From a bacterium (lineage in GTDB: Bacteria > Bacteroidota > Bacteroidia > B-17B0 > Aurantibacillaceae): DNA of 33,804 nucleotides. Below are positions 15,275-24,840 of the stretch, in pieces. Each line of letters starts with the position of its first letter. The stretch's first letter is position 1. Made by a program: the position numbers and the translations under genes. The stretch lies in contig JAQSCW010000020.1 of NCBI GenBank assembly GCA_029945625.1, positions 1-33,804 of the forward strand, read 5' to 3'. The notes beneath the pieces were generated by a model. It was not told where the DNA came from and searched no databases. It was given only the letters and a program-made list of their open reading frames with translations.

Positions 15275-15622
15275 TTATTCCTTCAGAAGTTTCAGCACAT
15301 GGCTCCCTTTGTCATCTGAGAACTTCAAATAATAGATACCGCTTGGCAGGTCACTTATATCGAGTGCGGTGCGAGTGGGTGAAGAACTAGTTTTGTACAC
15401 CTTCTTTCCAAGTGCATCGCTTACTTCAATTGTGGAGTTTGCTTTGGTGCCACCCAGTTCTACTTTTCCTATACTTGGGTTAGGTACTAAGGTCAATTTT
15501 TCGTCAGAACCCAAGATCTGAATTTGATCGCAGGTAGAAACAGATACCTGCACATTCGCCATGGCAATAGCGGTGCAACCCGCCGCTGATCCGGTTATAA
15601 TATAATTTACGTCAATCTGGCG
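15275..15622 (-). pseudogene. Beheaded C-terminal remnant of a T9SS-exported protein
   Basis: The open frame runs from just after an in-frame TAG (15623-15625) to the stop at 15275. It begins IDVNYIITGSAAGCTAIAMA, which is the end of an adhesin-type repeat like the last repeat of the protein at 29050-31476 (YTVTGTDVNGCQGMATIGVN), and ends with a T9SS type A sorting domain (VPNPSIGKVEL, then SDALGKKVY, SGIYYLKF). There is no signal peptide and no start codon before the repeat; the internal Met at 15562 is not a plausible start for an exported protein. A deletion probably removed the 5' part. Confidence 0.7.
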
Positions 15623-15644
15623 CTAACGACATAGATTGGAAACT

Positions 15645-16001
15645 TTATAACGTAGCCCGCTCGTAATGGCAACACTTGGGAAGTTTGTTATAAGCCTCGT
15701 CTTTTGCCTTAATTTCATCGGTGTCATACCCTGCATTAGCAATCTTTTGTTTTATTTGTGTAGAAGAAATTAATGCAGGATCATATGTAACCGTTAAATT
15801 CTTCGTTTTTGAATCCCAGTCTTTTTTAGAAATCCCATCTTTCTTTTTGAGCACTCCTTCAATTTTCTCTTCACACATTTCGCAGTTACCATACACTTTG
15901 AACGTTTCTGTCTTTTTTTCGGCACTCTGCGACTTAAGCGCCCAGCTTCCCAAAAATAAGGATGCAGCTAAAATAAATTTGAAAATAGTCGGTGATTTCA
16001 T
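15645..16001 (-). CDS. Exported HMA-domain heavy-metal-binding protein
   Basis: I choose the ATG at 16001 (118 residues) because it begins a clean signal peptide (FKFILAASLFLGSWALKSQS). Longer upstream ORF sequence overlaps the preceding gene and looks non-coding. The mature part is an HMA domain with GNCEMCEEKIEGVL (CxxC at C40 and C43) and later TKNLTVTYDPALISSTQIKQ, ending in the KCCHYER motif common in Bacteroidota HMA proteins. It would bind Cu(I) or a similar ion in the periplasm. Its start lies 4 bp after the stop of the T9SS protein gene upstream, so the two are probably co-transcribed. Confidence 0.85.
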   Translation of the reverse strand: MKSPTIFKFILAASLFLGSWALKSQSAEKKTETFKVYGNCEMCEEKIEGVLKKKDGISKKDWDSKTKNLTVTYDPALISSTQIKQKIANAGYDTDEIKAKDEAYNKLPKCCHYERATL

Positions 16002-16005
16002 GGAA

Positions 16006-16674
16006 TTAATTCTTAATGATTTTTGTATGGTAACCTTTCGCATCCGTTTGTATGTGAATCTGGTAAATTCCTTTTTCAAGCCTACTGATGTCCAACTGCT
16101 CCATTGCAGCTGCTTCCATGAGTAATTTACCACTTACATCGTAGAGTTTGATTGTCTGGATTTTTTCATTCGCACTTCTAATAGTTAGAATTTCTGAAAC
16201 CGGATTTGGAAAAAGTGTCAGGTCCTTATTTTCGATAGTTGCGGCAGCCAGGCCAACGCCATTAACGCTTCGTGTATCTGCCGTGAACGTAAAATTAGTG
16301 AGAGCGGTAGGGAAACCGATTTGAAACATTTTAAAGTAAGAGGTCGCGTAGCCGGGATTTACAGAATCGGTTTTAAATTGAACACTTACATACTCGCTGG
16401 TAAATGGTTGTATGTAGGCCGTGATCGTGTCTTGTTTGCCCTCGTGACATTGAATGTAGCAGAAACACGAATTCCAAAATGGAGGAATTACCTTTTGGTA
16501 ACGATTGATAAACACGTAAACCGGTGTTGAACTAGGATTCGTTAAGGTAAACGTAATGTTAAAGATATCTCCCGGAACTCCTTTTACATTCGTCTCGGGG
16601 AATAAACTAGTATATACCTGTGCGCGTGCTGAACTGACGAACATCACCAAAGCAAAAAGCAGTATCCTTTTCAT
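16006..16674 (-). CDS. Small secreted protein with T9SS sorting domain
   Basis: This is a 222-residue protein with signal peptide MKRILLFALVMFVSSARAQ and a central beta-rich region (PSSTPVYVFINRYQKVIPPF, CFCYIQCHEGKQ with three close cysteines, then PFTSEYVSVQFKTDS). The last ~75 residues are a T9SS type A sorting domain (LFPNPVSEILTIRS, KLYDVSGKLLMEAA, GIYQIHIQ). The central part reads like a plastocyanin- or cupredoxin-like beta fold, but I cannot assign it. It is followed 4 bp later by the HMA metal-binding gene, so a copper-related exported pair is plausible but unproven. Confidence 0.8.
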   Translation of the reverse strand: MKRILLFALVMFVSSARAQVYTSLFPETNVKGVPGDIFNITFTLTNPSSTPVYVFINRYQKVIPPFWNSCFCYIQCHEGKQDTITAYIQPFTSEYVSVQFKTDSVNPGYATSYFKMFQIGFPTALTNFTFTADTRSVNGVGLAAATIENKDLTLFPNPVSEILTIRSANEKIQTIKLYDVSGKLLMEAAAMEQLDISRLEKGIYQIHIQTDAKGYHTKIIKN

Positions 16675-16908
16675 AGATTAAAAATATGAAAAATTGATGC
16701 CAATAAAACGCCTAAAAAATGAGATTCGTCATGTTTTAAACGTCGCAGACCCCTCCGCAAGCGGCAAAAGAGCTGAATTGAGGCGCTTGAGAAGATGCTT
16801 AGGGTTTACACATCTTATTTATTGCCTTTCCACAATTCGGGTTTAACGTGAAACAAAATGTGAAATCCGGCTTTTGTACAGCAGAATAGAATACGAAGAG
16901 CATCGGCA

Positions 16909-19900
16909 TCAAACCCTCTCCAGTTGCAATTCGGGGGAATAAACTGATCGGGAACTCTTGCCAATTTCTCTGTCGTGGTACTCTTTCACCTGAAACATAA
17001 AGGCTTGGAGTCTAGTCTCAATCGATGCATCTTCTTGCCCATCGTACGTATAATCTACCCAAGGAATATTGTTATGATCTTTGCGAAACACATCCGAAAC
17101 GGAACAGATTAAGGTGCCCGGCATGCAGGTAAATGGCAGCACATTGCAGACTCCTGCTACTCCCTTTTTACCTAAGGCTGAGGCAGAGCCAATCGCCATC
17201 ACCGGATCCCCATCATAATCGCGGTGAACATAGGGGGAAGATAAATCGAGCATGGTTTCCAAAGAAATCTCCTTGTCGGCGTCCACCAATTCTTCTACCG
17301 ACCGAAACAGTTTTTTGTAGGAAGCGTGCTGAGCATATTCCTGTATTTTTGATTTTATTACCCCAAGGTAATCTTTTTTCCATTTACTGTCACGATTATA
17401 CCTGTATGTCGAATACACAAACCACTCCGAAAATGGCGCCATCAACGTTTCAGCCCCCAATGCTTCGAGTCGTTTCACAATGTTGCCACTGCAAAACTTA
17501 TTATCTCGCATAAAAATCTCTCCAACTACCGCTACAACAGGCTTACGTGGAATGTTTAAGATTTGGATGGACTTGAATTGTTTTCCGCAATCTTCCAAAA
17601 TGCTGCCCAGGTTCTTTGTGTTGTTTTCAACACTTTGCACTAAGCGGTTTAGAGATTCGAGATACACCTTTTCGGTATCTCCTTTTATTTTTTCATAAGG
17701 TGTGTATTGTTGTTGGAGTTTTCGGATAAGATCAAACGCCACAAATCCTTTCCATACATTCATTCTGAATTTAGAACCGTTACCGGGAGTAATATCAGAA
17801 TACGAACCATCGTTAGAAGGCGTTACGATCTTTACTTCTTTCAAATTCAAGCGATCAAAAATGATTTTCTGTAATTGATTGTACATACCGAATCTGCATG
17901 GCCCATTGTGATCGGGCATAAAAAAGCTGACCTTCTTTGGATCTACTCCGGGTTCCTGTAACTTCTTGATAAAAGAACCCGTGGTGCAAATCATGGGAAA
18001 ACATTCTTTAGCGGAGGTGTACTTTCTGCCGAGTTCCAAGTCTTCGTTAGTTTGCAGGGGTAAGGCATATGATTCTATTCCACAACTACGCGCTGCGGCA
18101 GCGGCAATGTACGAACCGTCATGCATATACGGCCAATACAATACTCTGTCCTTGGTAGGTGTTGCCTGTTTGTAGTTCTTTGAAATATGTCGTTTCACCG
18201 CACTCTGCTTTCTTCCTTTTTTACGAACACTATCGAGAAATGCTTCCAGACGTGTAATCAAACCGGCATCGGCCGAATGTTCATCAATCTCAATTTGGAT
18301 GGAAGGTTTTCCTTTTAACACTTCCGTCACAAAGTGCGAAATAAAAGAATCGGGTCCGCAGCGGAAATTGCCGGTATACACGCCATACATGTTTTCGGTT
18401 CGTGCAATGATCTTTGCGCCGGCCAGTATTTTTCTTCCTCCTGGCCAATACATATTTGGAAAGTCTTCAAAAATATTTTCTTCGGCCAACGGGAGAAAAT
18501 CTAATGGAAATGGGAGCACATTCAGGTGAATGAGTTTTTCAACTAATCTTAGATTCAGTTCGGGATCTCCGGTATTATAAGTGCGCCCCAAAATCACAGC
18601 CACTTCTCGGCCTTCCGGCAATGAGGTAAGAATCTCGTTGCCTCTTACTACGAGCGATTTTTCAAAATTGAGCTGTTTTTCTTGTGCCAGATAAAGTGCT
18701 TTTTTTACTGCTTTTCCGGGCGTACCAAATGTCTGTTTCATAAAATCAGCCATTTCCTTTATGAATACATCATCAAAATAGCGAGGATGTAAGGAAGGAC
18801 TCAAGAGTTTTTCCTTTCCCGGATGAGAGTCCAATGCTGCTTTTACCATAAACGGATACAACTGAATCCAGGGACAATTGCAATTGGAAGTAGGATTGTC
18901 GACCGCTTTTTTGGCATTTACAATAAAGGGTGTAAATACATAATCTACATTTTTAGTGAGGAGATCCACAATGTGCCCATGCACACATTCAATGGGCAAA
19001 CAGGTTTCGGAATTTAAGATGGAAAGCGATTTAGAAATGAGTGCCCTGTCGGTATGTTTAGAAAGCACGACCTGAAATCCGAGTTCGGTAAAAAAAGTTC
19101 TCCAAAATGGAAATTCCTGATAATACAACAGCAATTCTCTTGGAATGCCAATGCTGATGCTGCCTTTATTGGTTTCTTCCAAATAGTCGCCCAACAGCAG
19201 TCGCTCTCTTTCTTCAAATAAATTAGGAATGTCATCCACGGTATTTTTGCGATCCGACATTTCGTATTTTTCACATCGGCCTCCGTAGCAAAATGGTTTT
19301 TTTTCCCCTTTCACTTTCACCATTCTGATCTCACATAAGTCATGACAATCTTTATCCTTGCAGGTGAATTTTTCCAAACTAAACGAGGCGTTCCGCACAT
19401 CGAATCCTTTGAATTTTGTTTTGCCCGTTTCCTCAAATTTTTCTCGTGCTAAAATAGCCATGCCAATTGCTCCGGTAACGTCAAAATTGGGTGGAATGAT
19501 AATTGGTTTTCCTGTAATTTGTTCAAATGCGGCCACAACGCCTTTATTATTGGCCACACCGCCCTGAAAGAAAATTTTATTCCCCACTTTTCTACTGCCC
19601 ACTACGCGCTGGATATAATTATTCACGATCGAATACGCTAGTCCGCCCACGAGGTTCGAATTTTTTTCACCTCGTTGTTGGTTGGCGTTAAGATCTGATT
19701 CAATAAACACGGTGCAGCGACAACCAAGCGGCGTGGGCTTTTCAGAACCTAAGGCCAATGTGCCAAACTCTTCCACAATATTGATATCGAGTTTCTCGGC
19801 TTGCTCTTCCAAAAATGAACCGGTTCCGGCAGCGCACACTTTGTTCATATCAAAATCAACCACCACCCCATTTTCGATGCTGATAAATTTGGAATCCTGA

Positions 19901-21204
19901 CCCCCAATTTCAAAAATGGTATCCACAGTAGGATCGTGCGCAATGGCCGCGGTGGCCTGTGCCGTGATTTCATTCTGAATCACATCAGCCCCTATAAAAT
20001 CGCCTGTAAGGTAACGTCCCGAACCCGTTGTTCCTGCAGCTTTGATGTCTACTTTCGCACCCACCTCATCGTATATTTCCTGCAATCCCCTTTTAATGGC
20101 ATCAAGGGGCCGACTTGCTGTGGGTAAATATTTTCTTGCGATGACATTATTAAATTCATCAATCAACACCACGTTGGTACTCAACGAACCTACATCAATT
20201 CCAAGATAAACCGGATACTGTTCGTGACCATTCAAATTAAATCTCACTTTGGTATCAATTACTGCGGCCGATTCTTTCAACATCGGAAGTCCTTCACTGT
20301 TGCCATTGGCCTGCAACAAATAACTTTCGAGCTCACTTGTGCCTTTAAAAGGAACGGAGATCTCGGGATTTTCGCGCACATAATAAATCGCCCCCAAAGC
20401 CCCCATCGATGCGTGGTATTGAGGGATGATGAGTTCCCCCTCTTTCAAATTCAATATTTCCATAAAGGCATGCACCACTCCTGCATTAGCCGCTACCCCA
20501 CCCTGAAACACAATGGGCTTAATTAATTCTTTGCCCCTGGCGAGGTTGCTTTTAAAATTTCGCGCCACCGCAAAACACAATCCTGCCACAATATCGTGAA
20601 CGGGTGTGGCAATTTGTTGGAGATGGATCATATCACTTTTCGCAAATACACTGCAGCGCCCTGCAATATGTGGCGGTTTTGCCGATTGCATAGCCAAGGC
20701 ACCAAATTCGTTTTCAATAGATACACCAATTCGTTTGGCCTGCTGATCGAGAAAGGAACCCGTTCCGGCGGCGCAAATGCTGTTCATGTTGAAGTCTGAC
20801 AAACTCGAGCTGTCGGCGCCTTCCGTTTTATTCATAAAAATGAGTTTCGAATCTTCTCCACCCATTTCAATAATTGTTTTTGCTTGGGGATATAATTTTG
20901 AAACGGATTTTGATTGCGCAATGATCTCGTTGATGAATTGTCCGCCAATTAATTCAGTCGCCAATTTTCCACCTGTACCGGTGATGGCCACCAATTTAAA
21001 TTGTTCGGGCTCATAACGTGTGAGTAAATCACTCAGCCGCTTTCGCAACATCAGAAAGGGCTGTCCATGGCAGTGATCGTAAAAGTTTTCTAGGATATTT
21101 TCGTTATTGTCGAGAATAACGGTGTTTAGTGAAATAGAACCTAAATCCAGACCAAGATAGATGCTATCTTTTGGAGTGGTATGATTTTCGTTTGCTGTTT
21201 TCAT
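16909..21204 (-). CDS. Giant acyl-CoA dehydratase activase-type protein (two ASKHA modules + DUF2229 + dehydratase-like)
   Basis: This is a 1431-residue protein. It has two BadF/HgdC-type ATPase modules: residues about 14-275 (YLGLDLGSISLNTV; CAAGTGSFLDQQ; GRCSVFAKSD) and about 331-590 (YLGIDVGSLSTNVV; CAAGTGSFLEEQ; CRCTVFIESD). Each keeps the two cysteines that share a [4Fe-4S] cluster at the dimer interface (C144/C184 and C457/C497). A cysteine-rich linker (C615, C620, C624, C639, C644) follows, then a DUF2229-type region from about 684 (IGIPRELLLYYQEFPFWRTFF) and a C-terminal part like the 2-hydroxyacyl-CoA dehydratase B/C component. Such proteins use ATP to fire low-potential electrons. 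The substrate here is unknown. The gene stands alone, with an inverted repeat (21238-21253) 34 bp before its start. Confidence 0.9.
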   Translation of the reverse strand: MKTANENHTTPKDSIYLGLDLGSISLNTVILDNNENILENFYDHCHGQPFLMLRKRLSDLLTRYEPEQFKLVAITGTGGKLATELIGGQFINEIIAQSKSVSKLYPQAKTIIEMGGEDSKLIFMNKTEGADSSSLSDFNMNSICAAGTGSFLDQQAKRIGVSIENEFGALAMQSAKPPHIAGRCSVFAKSDMIHLQQIATPVHDIVAGLCFAVARNFKSNLARGKELIKPIVFQGGVAANAGVVHAFMEILNLKEGELIIPQYHASMGALGAIYYVRENPEISVPFKGTSELESYLLQANGNSEGLPMLKESAAVIDTKVRFNLNGHEQYPVYLGIDVGSLSTNVVLIDEFNNVIARKYLPTASRPLDAIKRGLQEIYDEVGAKVDIKAAGTTGSGRYLTGDFIGADVIQNEITAQATAAIAHDPTVDTIFEIGGQDSKFISIENGVVVDFDMNKVCAAGTGSFLEEQAEKLDINIVEEFGTLALGSEKPTPLGCRCTVFIESDLNANQQRGEKNSNLVGGLAYSIVNNYIQRVVGSRKVGNKIFFQGGVANNKGVVAAFEQITGKPIIIPPNFDVTGAIGMAILAREKFEETGKTKFKGFDVRNASFSLEKFTCKDKDCHDLCEIRMVKVKGEKKPFCYGGRCEKYEMSDRKNTVDDIPNLFEERERLLLGDYLEETNKGSISIGIPRELLLYYQEFPFWRTFFTELGFQVVLSKHTDRALISKSLSILNSETCLPIECVHGHIVDLLTKNVDYVFTPFIVNAKKAVDNPTSNCNCPWIQLYPFMVKAALDSHPGKEKLLSPSLHPRYFDDVFIKEMADFMKQTFGTPGKAVKKALYLAQEKQLNFEKSLVVRGNEILTSLPEGREVAVILGRTYNTGDPELNLRLVEKLIHLNVLPFPLDFLPLAEENIFEDFPNMYWPGGRKILAGAKIIARTENMYGVYTGNFRCGPDSFISHFVTEVLKGKPSIQIEIDEHSADAGLITRLEAFLDSVRKKGRKQSAVKRHISKNYKQATPTKDRVLYWPYMHDGSYIAAAAARSCGIESYALPLQTNEDLELGRKYTSAKECFPMICTTGSFIKKLQEPGVDPKKVSFFMPDHNGPCRFGMYNQLQKIIFDRLNLKEVKIVTPSNDGSYSDITPGNGSKFRMNVWKGFVAFDLIRKLQQQYTPYEKIKGDTEKVYLESLNRLVQSVENNTKNLGSILEDCGKQFKSIQILNIPRKPVVAVVGEIFMRDNKFCSGNIVKRLEALGAETLMAPFSEWFVYSTYRYNRDSKWKKDYLGVIKSKIQEYAQHASYKKLFRSVEELVDADKEISLETMLDLSSPYVHRDYDGDPVMAIGSASALGKKGVAGVCNVLPFTCMPGTLICSVSDVFRKDHNNIPWVDYTYDGQEDASIETRLQAFMFQVKEYHDREIGKSSRSVYSPELQLERV

Positions 21205-21237
21205 ACCACAAAATGAAGTATATTTTTTTTGGGGAGA

Positions 21238-21253
21238 TATGACCTATGTCATA
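21238..21253. promoter_or_regulatory. Inverted repeat upstream of the activase gene
   Basis: TATGAC-CTAT-GTCATA is a perfect 6-bp inverted repeat with a 4-nt gap, centred about 41 bp before the start at 21204. The geometry (N4 spacer) is like Crp/Fnr-family sites. An oxygen- or redox-responsive regulator would fit a low-potential ATP-dependent iron-sulfur enzyme, but this is inference. Confidence 0.4.
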
Positions 21254-21455
21254 AGCGGAACACGTTATGTGAAATCAAAGATACCGATTCAGCGTTAGTG
21301 TTAATATGGAGCTGCAACATACCCTAAAGAGGGTACTTATATTTATTTAAATTGACAGTTTTGACTCTAAGCTTGAAAGAATAGTAAATCAATAATAATC
21401 GGATCATACTATTAAGATGTCCTAGAAAGAAAGGGCGTACAAAGCCCCGGGGAAA

Positions 21456-22118
21456 TCAATTTTTATCCCTGTTCTTCTTTTCTCGGCGAATAATTTTTTT
21501 TCGCACGTCACCCATTAAAATAATCGCGGCTTTTCGATAAGCCTGTGCTATTCTGCTACTTTGACGAAAGGTGAAATCAGACCAAATATGACTCAAAGCA
21601 TACTTCACCACGTACTTTACTATTTCCCCTCCCTCATAATCAGTAAATGTACATTCAGCTTCTACGACCGCCACCTTTTGGAAAAAAATATTACTATTCC
21701 CGGGATAAAGCCACAAGGTTTTAACCAAAAGGTTGACCTCGGCGCCGCTCCCATCATTAACTCCAACCATGCCAATTGAATTTGCTGTGCTGTTAAAGTA
21801 CTTTTCGAAGGCAGGCTCATAAAATTTTTTACGTGCATCAAACCACTTGCTTCTAATCTTATCTCCCTTTTTCGAATTGTTGGCATACTTTCCCAATTTC
21901 CTTTGAAGATATTCCTCTTCGGTCTCATTTTCTTCAACAATCATTCCCGAATAATCGTATGTAATGCTAAAATGTTTCTTACCCTGTAAGGCAAGAGGAT
22001 CACCCGAAATAATCTCGGCATGAGGCCATACGTATTCCTTCTTTTGACCTATTGAAAAGTTGGAAAACAACAAAAATAGAAAGCCCAGAAGAATGGAATT
22101 TAATTGCAGTACTTTCAT
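21456..22118 (-). CDS. Exported protein of unknown function
   Basis: This is a 220-residue protein with signal peptide (LNSILLGFLFLLFSNFSIGQ, about 6-25). The mature part has conserved-looking segments KHFSITYDYSGMIVEENETEEEYLQRKL and WLYPGNSNIFFQKVAVVEAECTFTDYEGG, then a basic tail (RKKIIRREKKNRDKN). It resembles envelope proteins frequent in Bacteroidota that predict a beta-rich domain, but I do not recognise the family with confidence. It is a single gene between the activase and a non-coding region. Confidence 0.65.
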   Translation of the reverse strand: MKVLQLNSILLGFLFLLFSNFSIGQKKEYVWPHAEIISGDPLALQGKKHFSITYDYSGMIVEENETEEEYLQRKLGKYANNSKKGDKIRSKWFDARKKFYEPAFEKYFNSTANSIGMVGVNDGSGAEVNLLVKTLWLYPGNSNIFFQKVAVVEAECTFTDYEGGEIVKYVVKYALSHIWSDFTFRQSSRIAQAYRKAAIILMGDVRKKIIRREKKNRDKN

Positions 22119-22674
22119 TTAGAGAAAAGTTAAGGGTTAATGAATCAAATATAGGCAAAATTTTAGGGTGTAAACGAGAGTAGTCTTGCCGGTACTATTC
22201 ATTTACATCTCCGTAAATTGTTATTGTACTTCAACTTTCGACAAACTAATTTTCCTTCAAATGCCGACTCAATGAACACTTACACGTTTACTATAAAATT
22301 CGGGTAGCGTGAATTTTATTAACTAATTAGTAATTGAATGCACTCTTTTGGATACCTGCAAAGTCTGCTATTCCCAAATCTTTACAGGTCCTCTTACGGT
22401 TGCATGATTCAGACTTTTATCGTTTTACCCGCAACAATGCCACCTTGCTGCGAGACTTTCTAAAACCAATTTTCTTAACTATCCTTTCAAATTTTCCTAT
22501 GCTCCTACTCCCCCATAATTCATAAAACAATCTCACATTAATAGTTACAAGCCGATGATTCTCGCAACAGAATTGATCTGAAGTTCCAATTCCGGATTGT
22601 TTTCCGCAAAGAAAATAGTGGGCAACTCAATACATGCAGAAAGATTTGAAAACCACTATGAATCATCTGAAAAT
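22119..22674. other. Non-coding stretch, no feature seen
   Basis: There are 556 bases between the exported hypothetical and the broken lipoprotein gene. Short ORFs on either strand lack any family resemblance. It probably includes the promoter of the minus-strand gene starting at 22118, but I cannot point to it. Confidence 0.4.
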
Positions 22675-23188
22675 TTATCTTGTACCCCTTACAGTTAAAG
22701 ATGATATGGAAGGAACGAGAAAATTCTGATACAATGTTGTAAAACTAAGCGTATGGCTATTTGCAAATTTACCCTCAAATACCTCTTTTTGAATCGTTAC
22801 CGAACAACCAATTGGGAATGATCCTTGGGAGGCAGGATTTGTAAGAGGTACATGACTGAGATTGCCTGAATTATCAATGTAGCATTCAATATAGTTATTA
22901 AGGCCCCCACGCATACATATCCAGACCGGTAAACTTAATTCCAATTTCCTTTACGTAGCTCGTACTTGGAGATGTATATGGAATAACCACATTCCCTTTG
23001 TAAACTACAGTGGTGTCATTGCAGGAGGTAATCTTACAATTGGAATCAAGGGAACAGAAATGTCAGCTGGTGGTAAATTCCCATTCGCCACAGTAGCTAT
23101 CTCGGAAATCATGGGATCCACGTTTACAGCAGATCCCGAATAAACAAAAAAATAAAATTATTGCTATTTTTTCGATTTTAATACGCAT
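22675..23188 (-). pseudogene. Inactivated small lipoprotein gene (nonsense + frameshift)
   Basis: Read from an ATG at 23188, the frame starts with a signal or lipobox (MRIKIEKIAIILFFCLFGICC) and meets an in-frame TGA at 23063-23065 after WEFTTS. Beyond it the same frame continues sensibly (HFCSLDSNCKITSCNDTTVV, YKGNVVIPYTSPSTSY) to GLDMYAWGP and stops. Removing one G from a GGGGG run at 22904-22908 restores reading into GLNNYIECYIDNSGNLSHV and the end SSLTVRGTR. Such 150-170 residue beta-sheet lipoproteins with ydG..V..GT endings are common in Bacteroidota. Two lesions make this a real pseudogene rather than a single sequencing error. Confidence 0.65.
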
Positions 23189-23282
23189 TACTCTTTCTTT
23201 AAATGCAGTGACAGATTTGTTAATGTAAAAATACCTCAAAAAGAAACAAATTGGTTCAGCGTTTTTATGTGATTTATCAATT

Positions 23283-24611
23283 TTACGCTTTTCGAAATGG
23301 CCAATCTCCTGTTTTATAGGACTTCAGTAGATACACCGCAATTCCCGCTACAATTACACCAATGCCCATCAGCACCATTTTTTGTCCTGTTGAAATAATA
23401 ATCCCCATCCATAAAACGATGGCCAATAAAGCAGGAAAAGGATACAGCGGCATTTTATAAGGGAAGGTCGCGGGGTTACGTTTTCGTCTTAAAATAAGTA
23501 AACCTATTGCTTGCCCAATAAATTGAATTAAGATGCGCATGGCCAAAATGGCGCTAATGACATCGCCCAGCCGAAACAATAAACTGAAAACAAAAGCAAT
23601 ACCGCCGAGAAATAATAACGAAACGTAGGGAAATTGTTTTTCGGGATGCAATTTTGCAAATACTTTAAAGAAAGCACCATCGGCAGCTGCGGCATAAGGA
23701 ATGCGGCTATATCCCAATGTTGCAGAAAAAACGGAAGCAAAGGCCACCCATAAAATTAAACAAGTAACAATGGTGGCGGCAGTATCGCCGGCCAGTTTTT
23801 GCATAAACACACTAATTACAAATTCACTGTCTTTGGCCTCTTGCCAAGGAATCACGCTGGTAACACTGATGTTCATGGCCAGATACAGAATCGCGATGCC
23901 GGCGATGGACAAAAACATACTGCGCGGAATATTTTTCGCCGGATTTTTGATTTCTCCCCCTAAATGGCATACGTTATAATACCCCAAATAACTGTACATG
24001 GTTTTTACACTTCCAAATCCCAGTGCGGCTACAAACCCATAATTCAAGGTAAGTCCGTCATTCATATGCAGTATGGGTTCGAAGAAATGACCGTGTTGAA
24101 TTCCCCCGGCAATGATCCATACCAACGTAAATATAACACCCATCCAAAGTAAGACACTGATCTTTCCTATTGTTTCAATTTTTCGATATAATAATATTAC
24201 AATAAGCAGTACTAAACCTCCCGATACCGCTTTAGATCCCAGCCAGCTTAGTGGCAAGAGGTAGGACAAGTAGGTTGAAAACCCAATGGCCGCCGAAGCA
24301 ATCACCAGCGGCGCTTGAATCATGGTTTGCCATACAAACAAAAAACTCATGAGTTTGCCGGCTCCTTTATGTCCAAATGCTTCTTTCAAAAAATTATATG
24401 AGCCTCCTGCTTGTGGAAAGGCCGCTCCAAGCTCGCTCCACACCATGGCATCCATAAACGATAAGAGGGCTCCCACTAACCAGGCATATAAAAAATACGG
24501 CCCATTCATCATGCCAATCACCATGGGCAAAGTGATAAAGGGGCCAATGCCAACCATGTCGATCATATTAATGGCGGTCGCTTGGCCTAATCCGAGACTT
24601 CTCTTGAGCAT
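23283..24611 (-). CDS. APC-superfamily amino acid permease
   Basis: This is a 442-residue protein with about 12 transmembrane segments. TM1 contains the unwound GIGPF motif (MIDMVGIGPFITLP, about 17-30), followed by AWLVGALLSFMDAMVWSELGAAFPQAGGSYNFLKEAFG, a classic APC family signature (positions about 43-80). Segments around FGSVKTMYSYLGYYNVCHLGGEIKNPAKNIPRSM match TM6 and the conserved loop. Substrate not deducible; amino acid or polyamine uptake is typical. It is encoded alone on the minus strand. Confidence 0.88.
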   Translation of the reverse strand: MLKRSLGLGQATAINMIDMVGIGPFITLPMVIGMMNGPYFLYAWLVGALLSFMDAMVWSELGAAFPQAGGSYNFLKEAFGHKGAGKLMSFLFVWQTMIQAPLVIASAAIGFSTYLSYLLPLSWLGSKAVSGGLVLLIVILLYRKIETIGKISVLLWMGVIFTLVWIIAGGIQHGHFFEPILHMNDGLTLNYGFVAALGFGSVKTMYSYLGYYNVCHLGGEIKNPAKNIPRSMFLSIAGIAILYLAMNISVTSVIPWQEAKDSEFVISVFMQKLAGDTAATIVTCLILWVAFASVFSATLGYSRIPYAAAADGAFFKVFAKLHPEKQFPYVSLLFLGGIAFVFSLLFRLGDVISAILAMRILIQFIGQAIGLLILRRKRNPATFPYKMPLYPFPALLAIVLWMGIIISTGQKMVLMGIGVIVAGIAVYLLKSYKTGDWPFRKA

Positions 24612-24840
24612 AGTGTGTGTTAGAAGACAATTGGGTAAAAGTAGTAAGATTTTAGTTTTTAGGGTTTTTTCGCTCTTAAAATTTAACGTTTAGAGGGGGC
24701 AAAAATTGAATACGAAAGTTCCGTCGTTTTTTGACATAGTGCCGGTGAAGAGCATGTATTGCCCAAGCTCCTCCCTATGCAGGTTCCAAAGACACCAAAC
24801 TTGGGTTTGTTAACTGAATATACATCATACTTCATAATTA

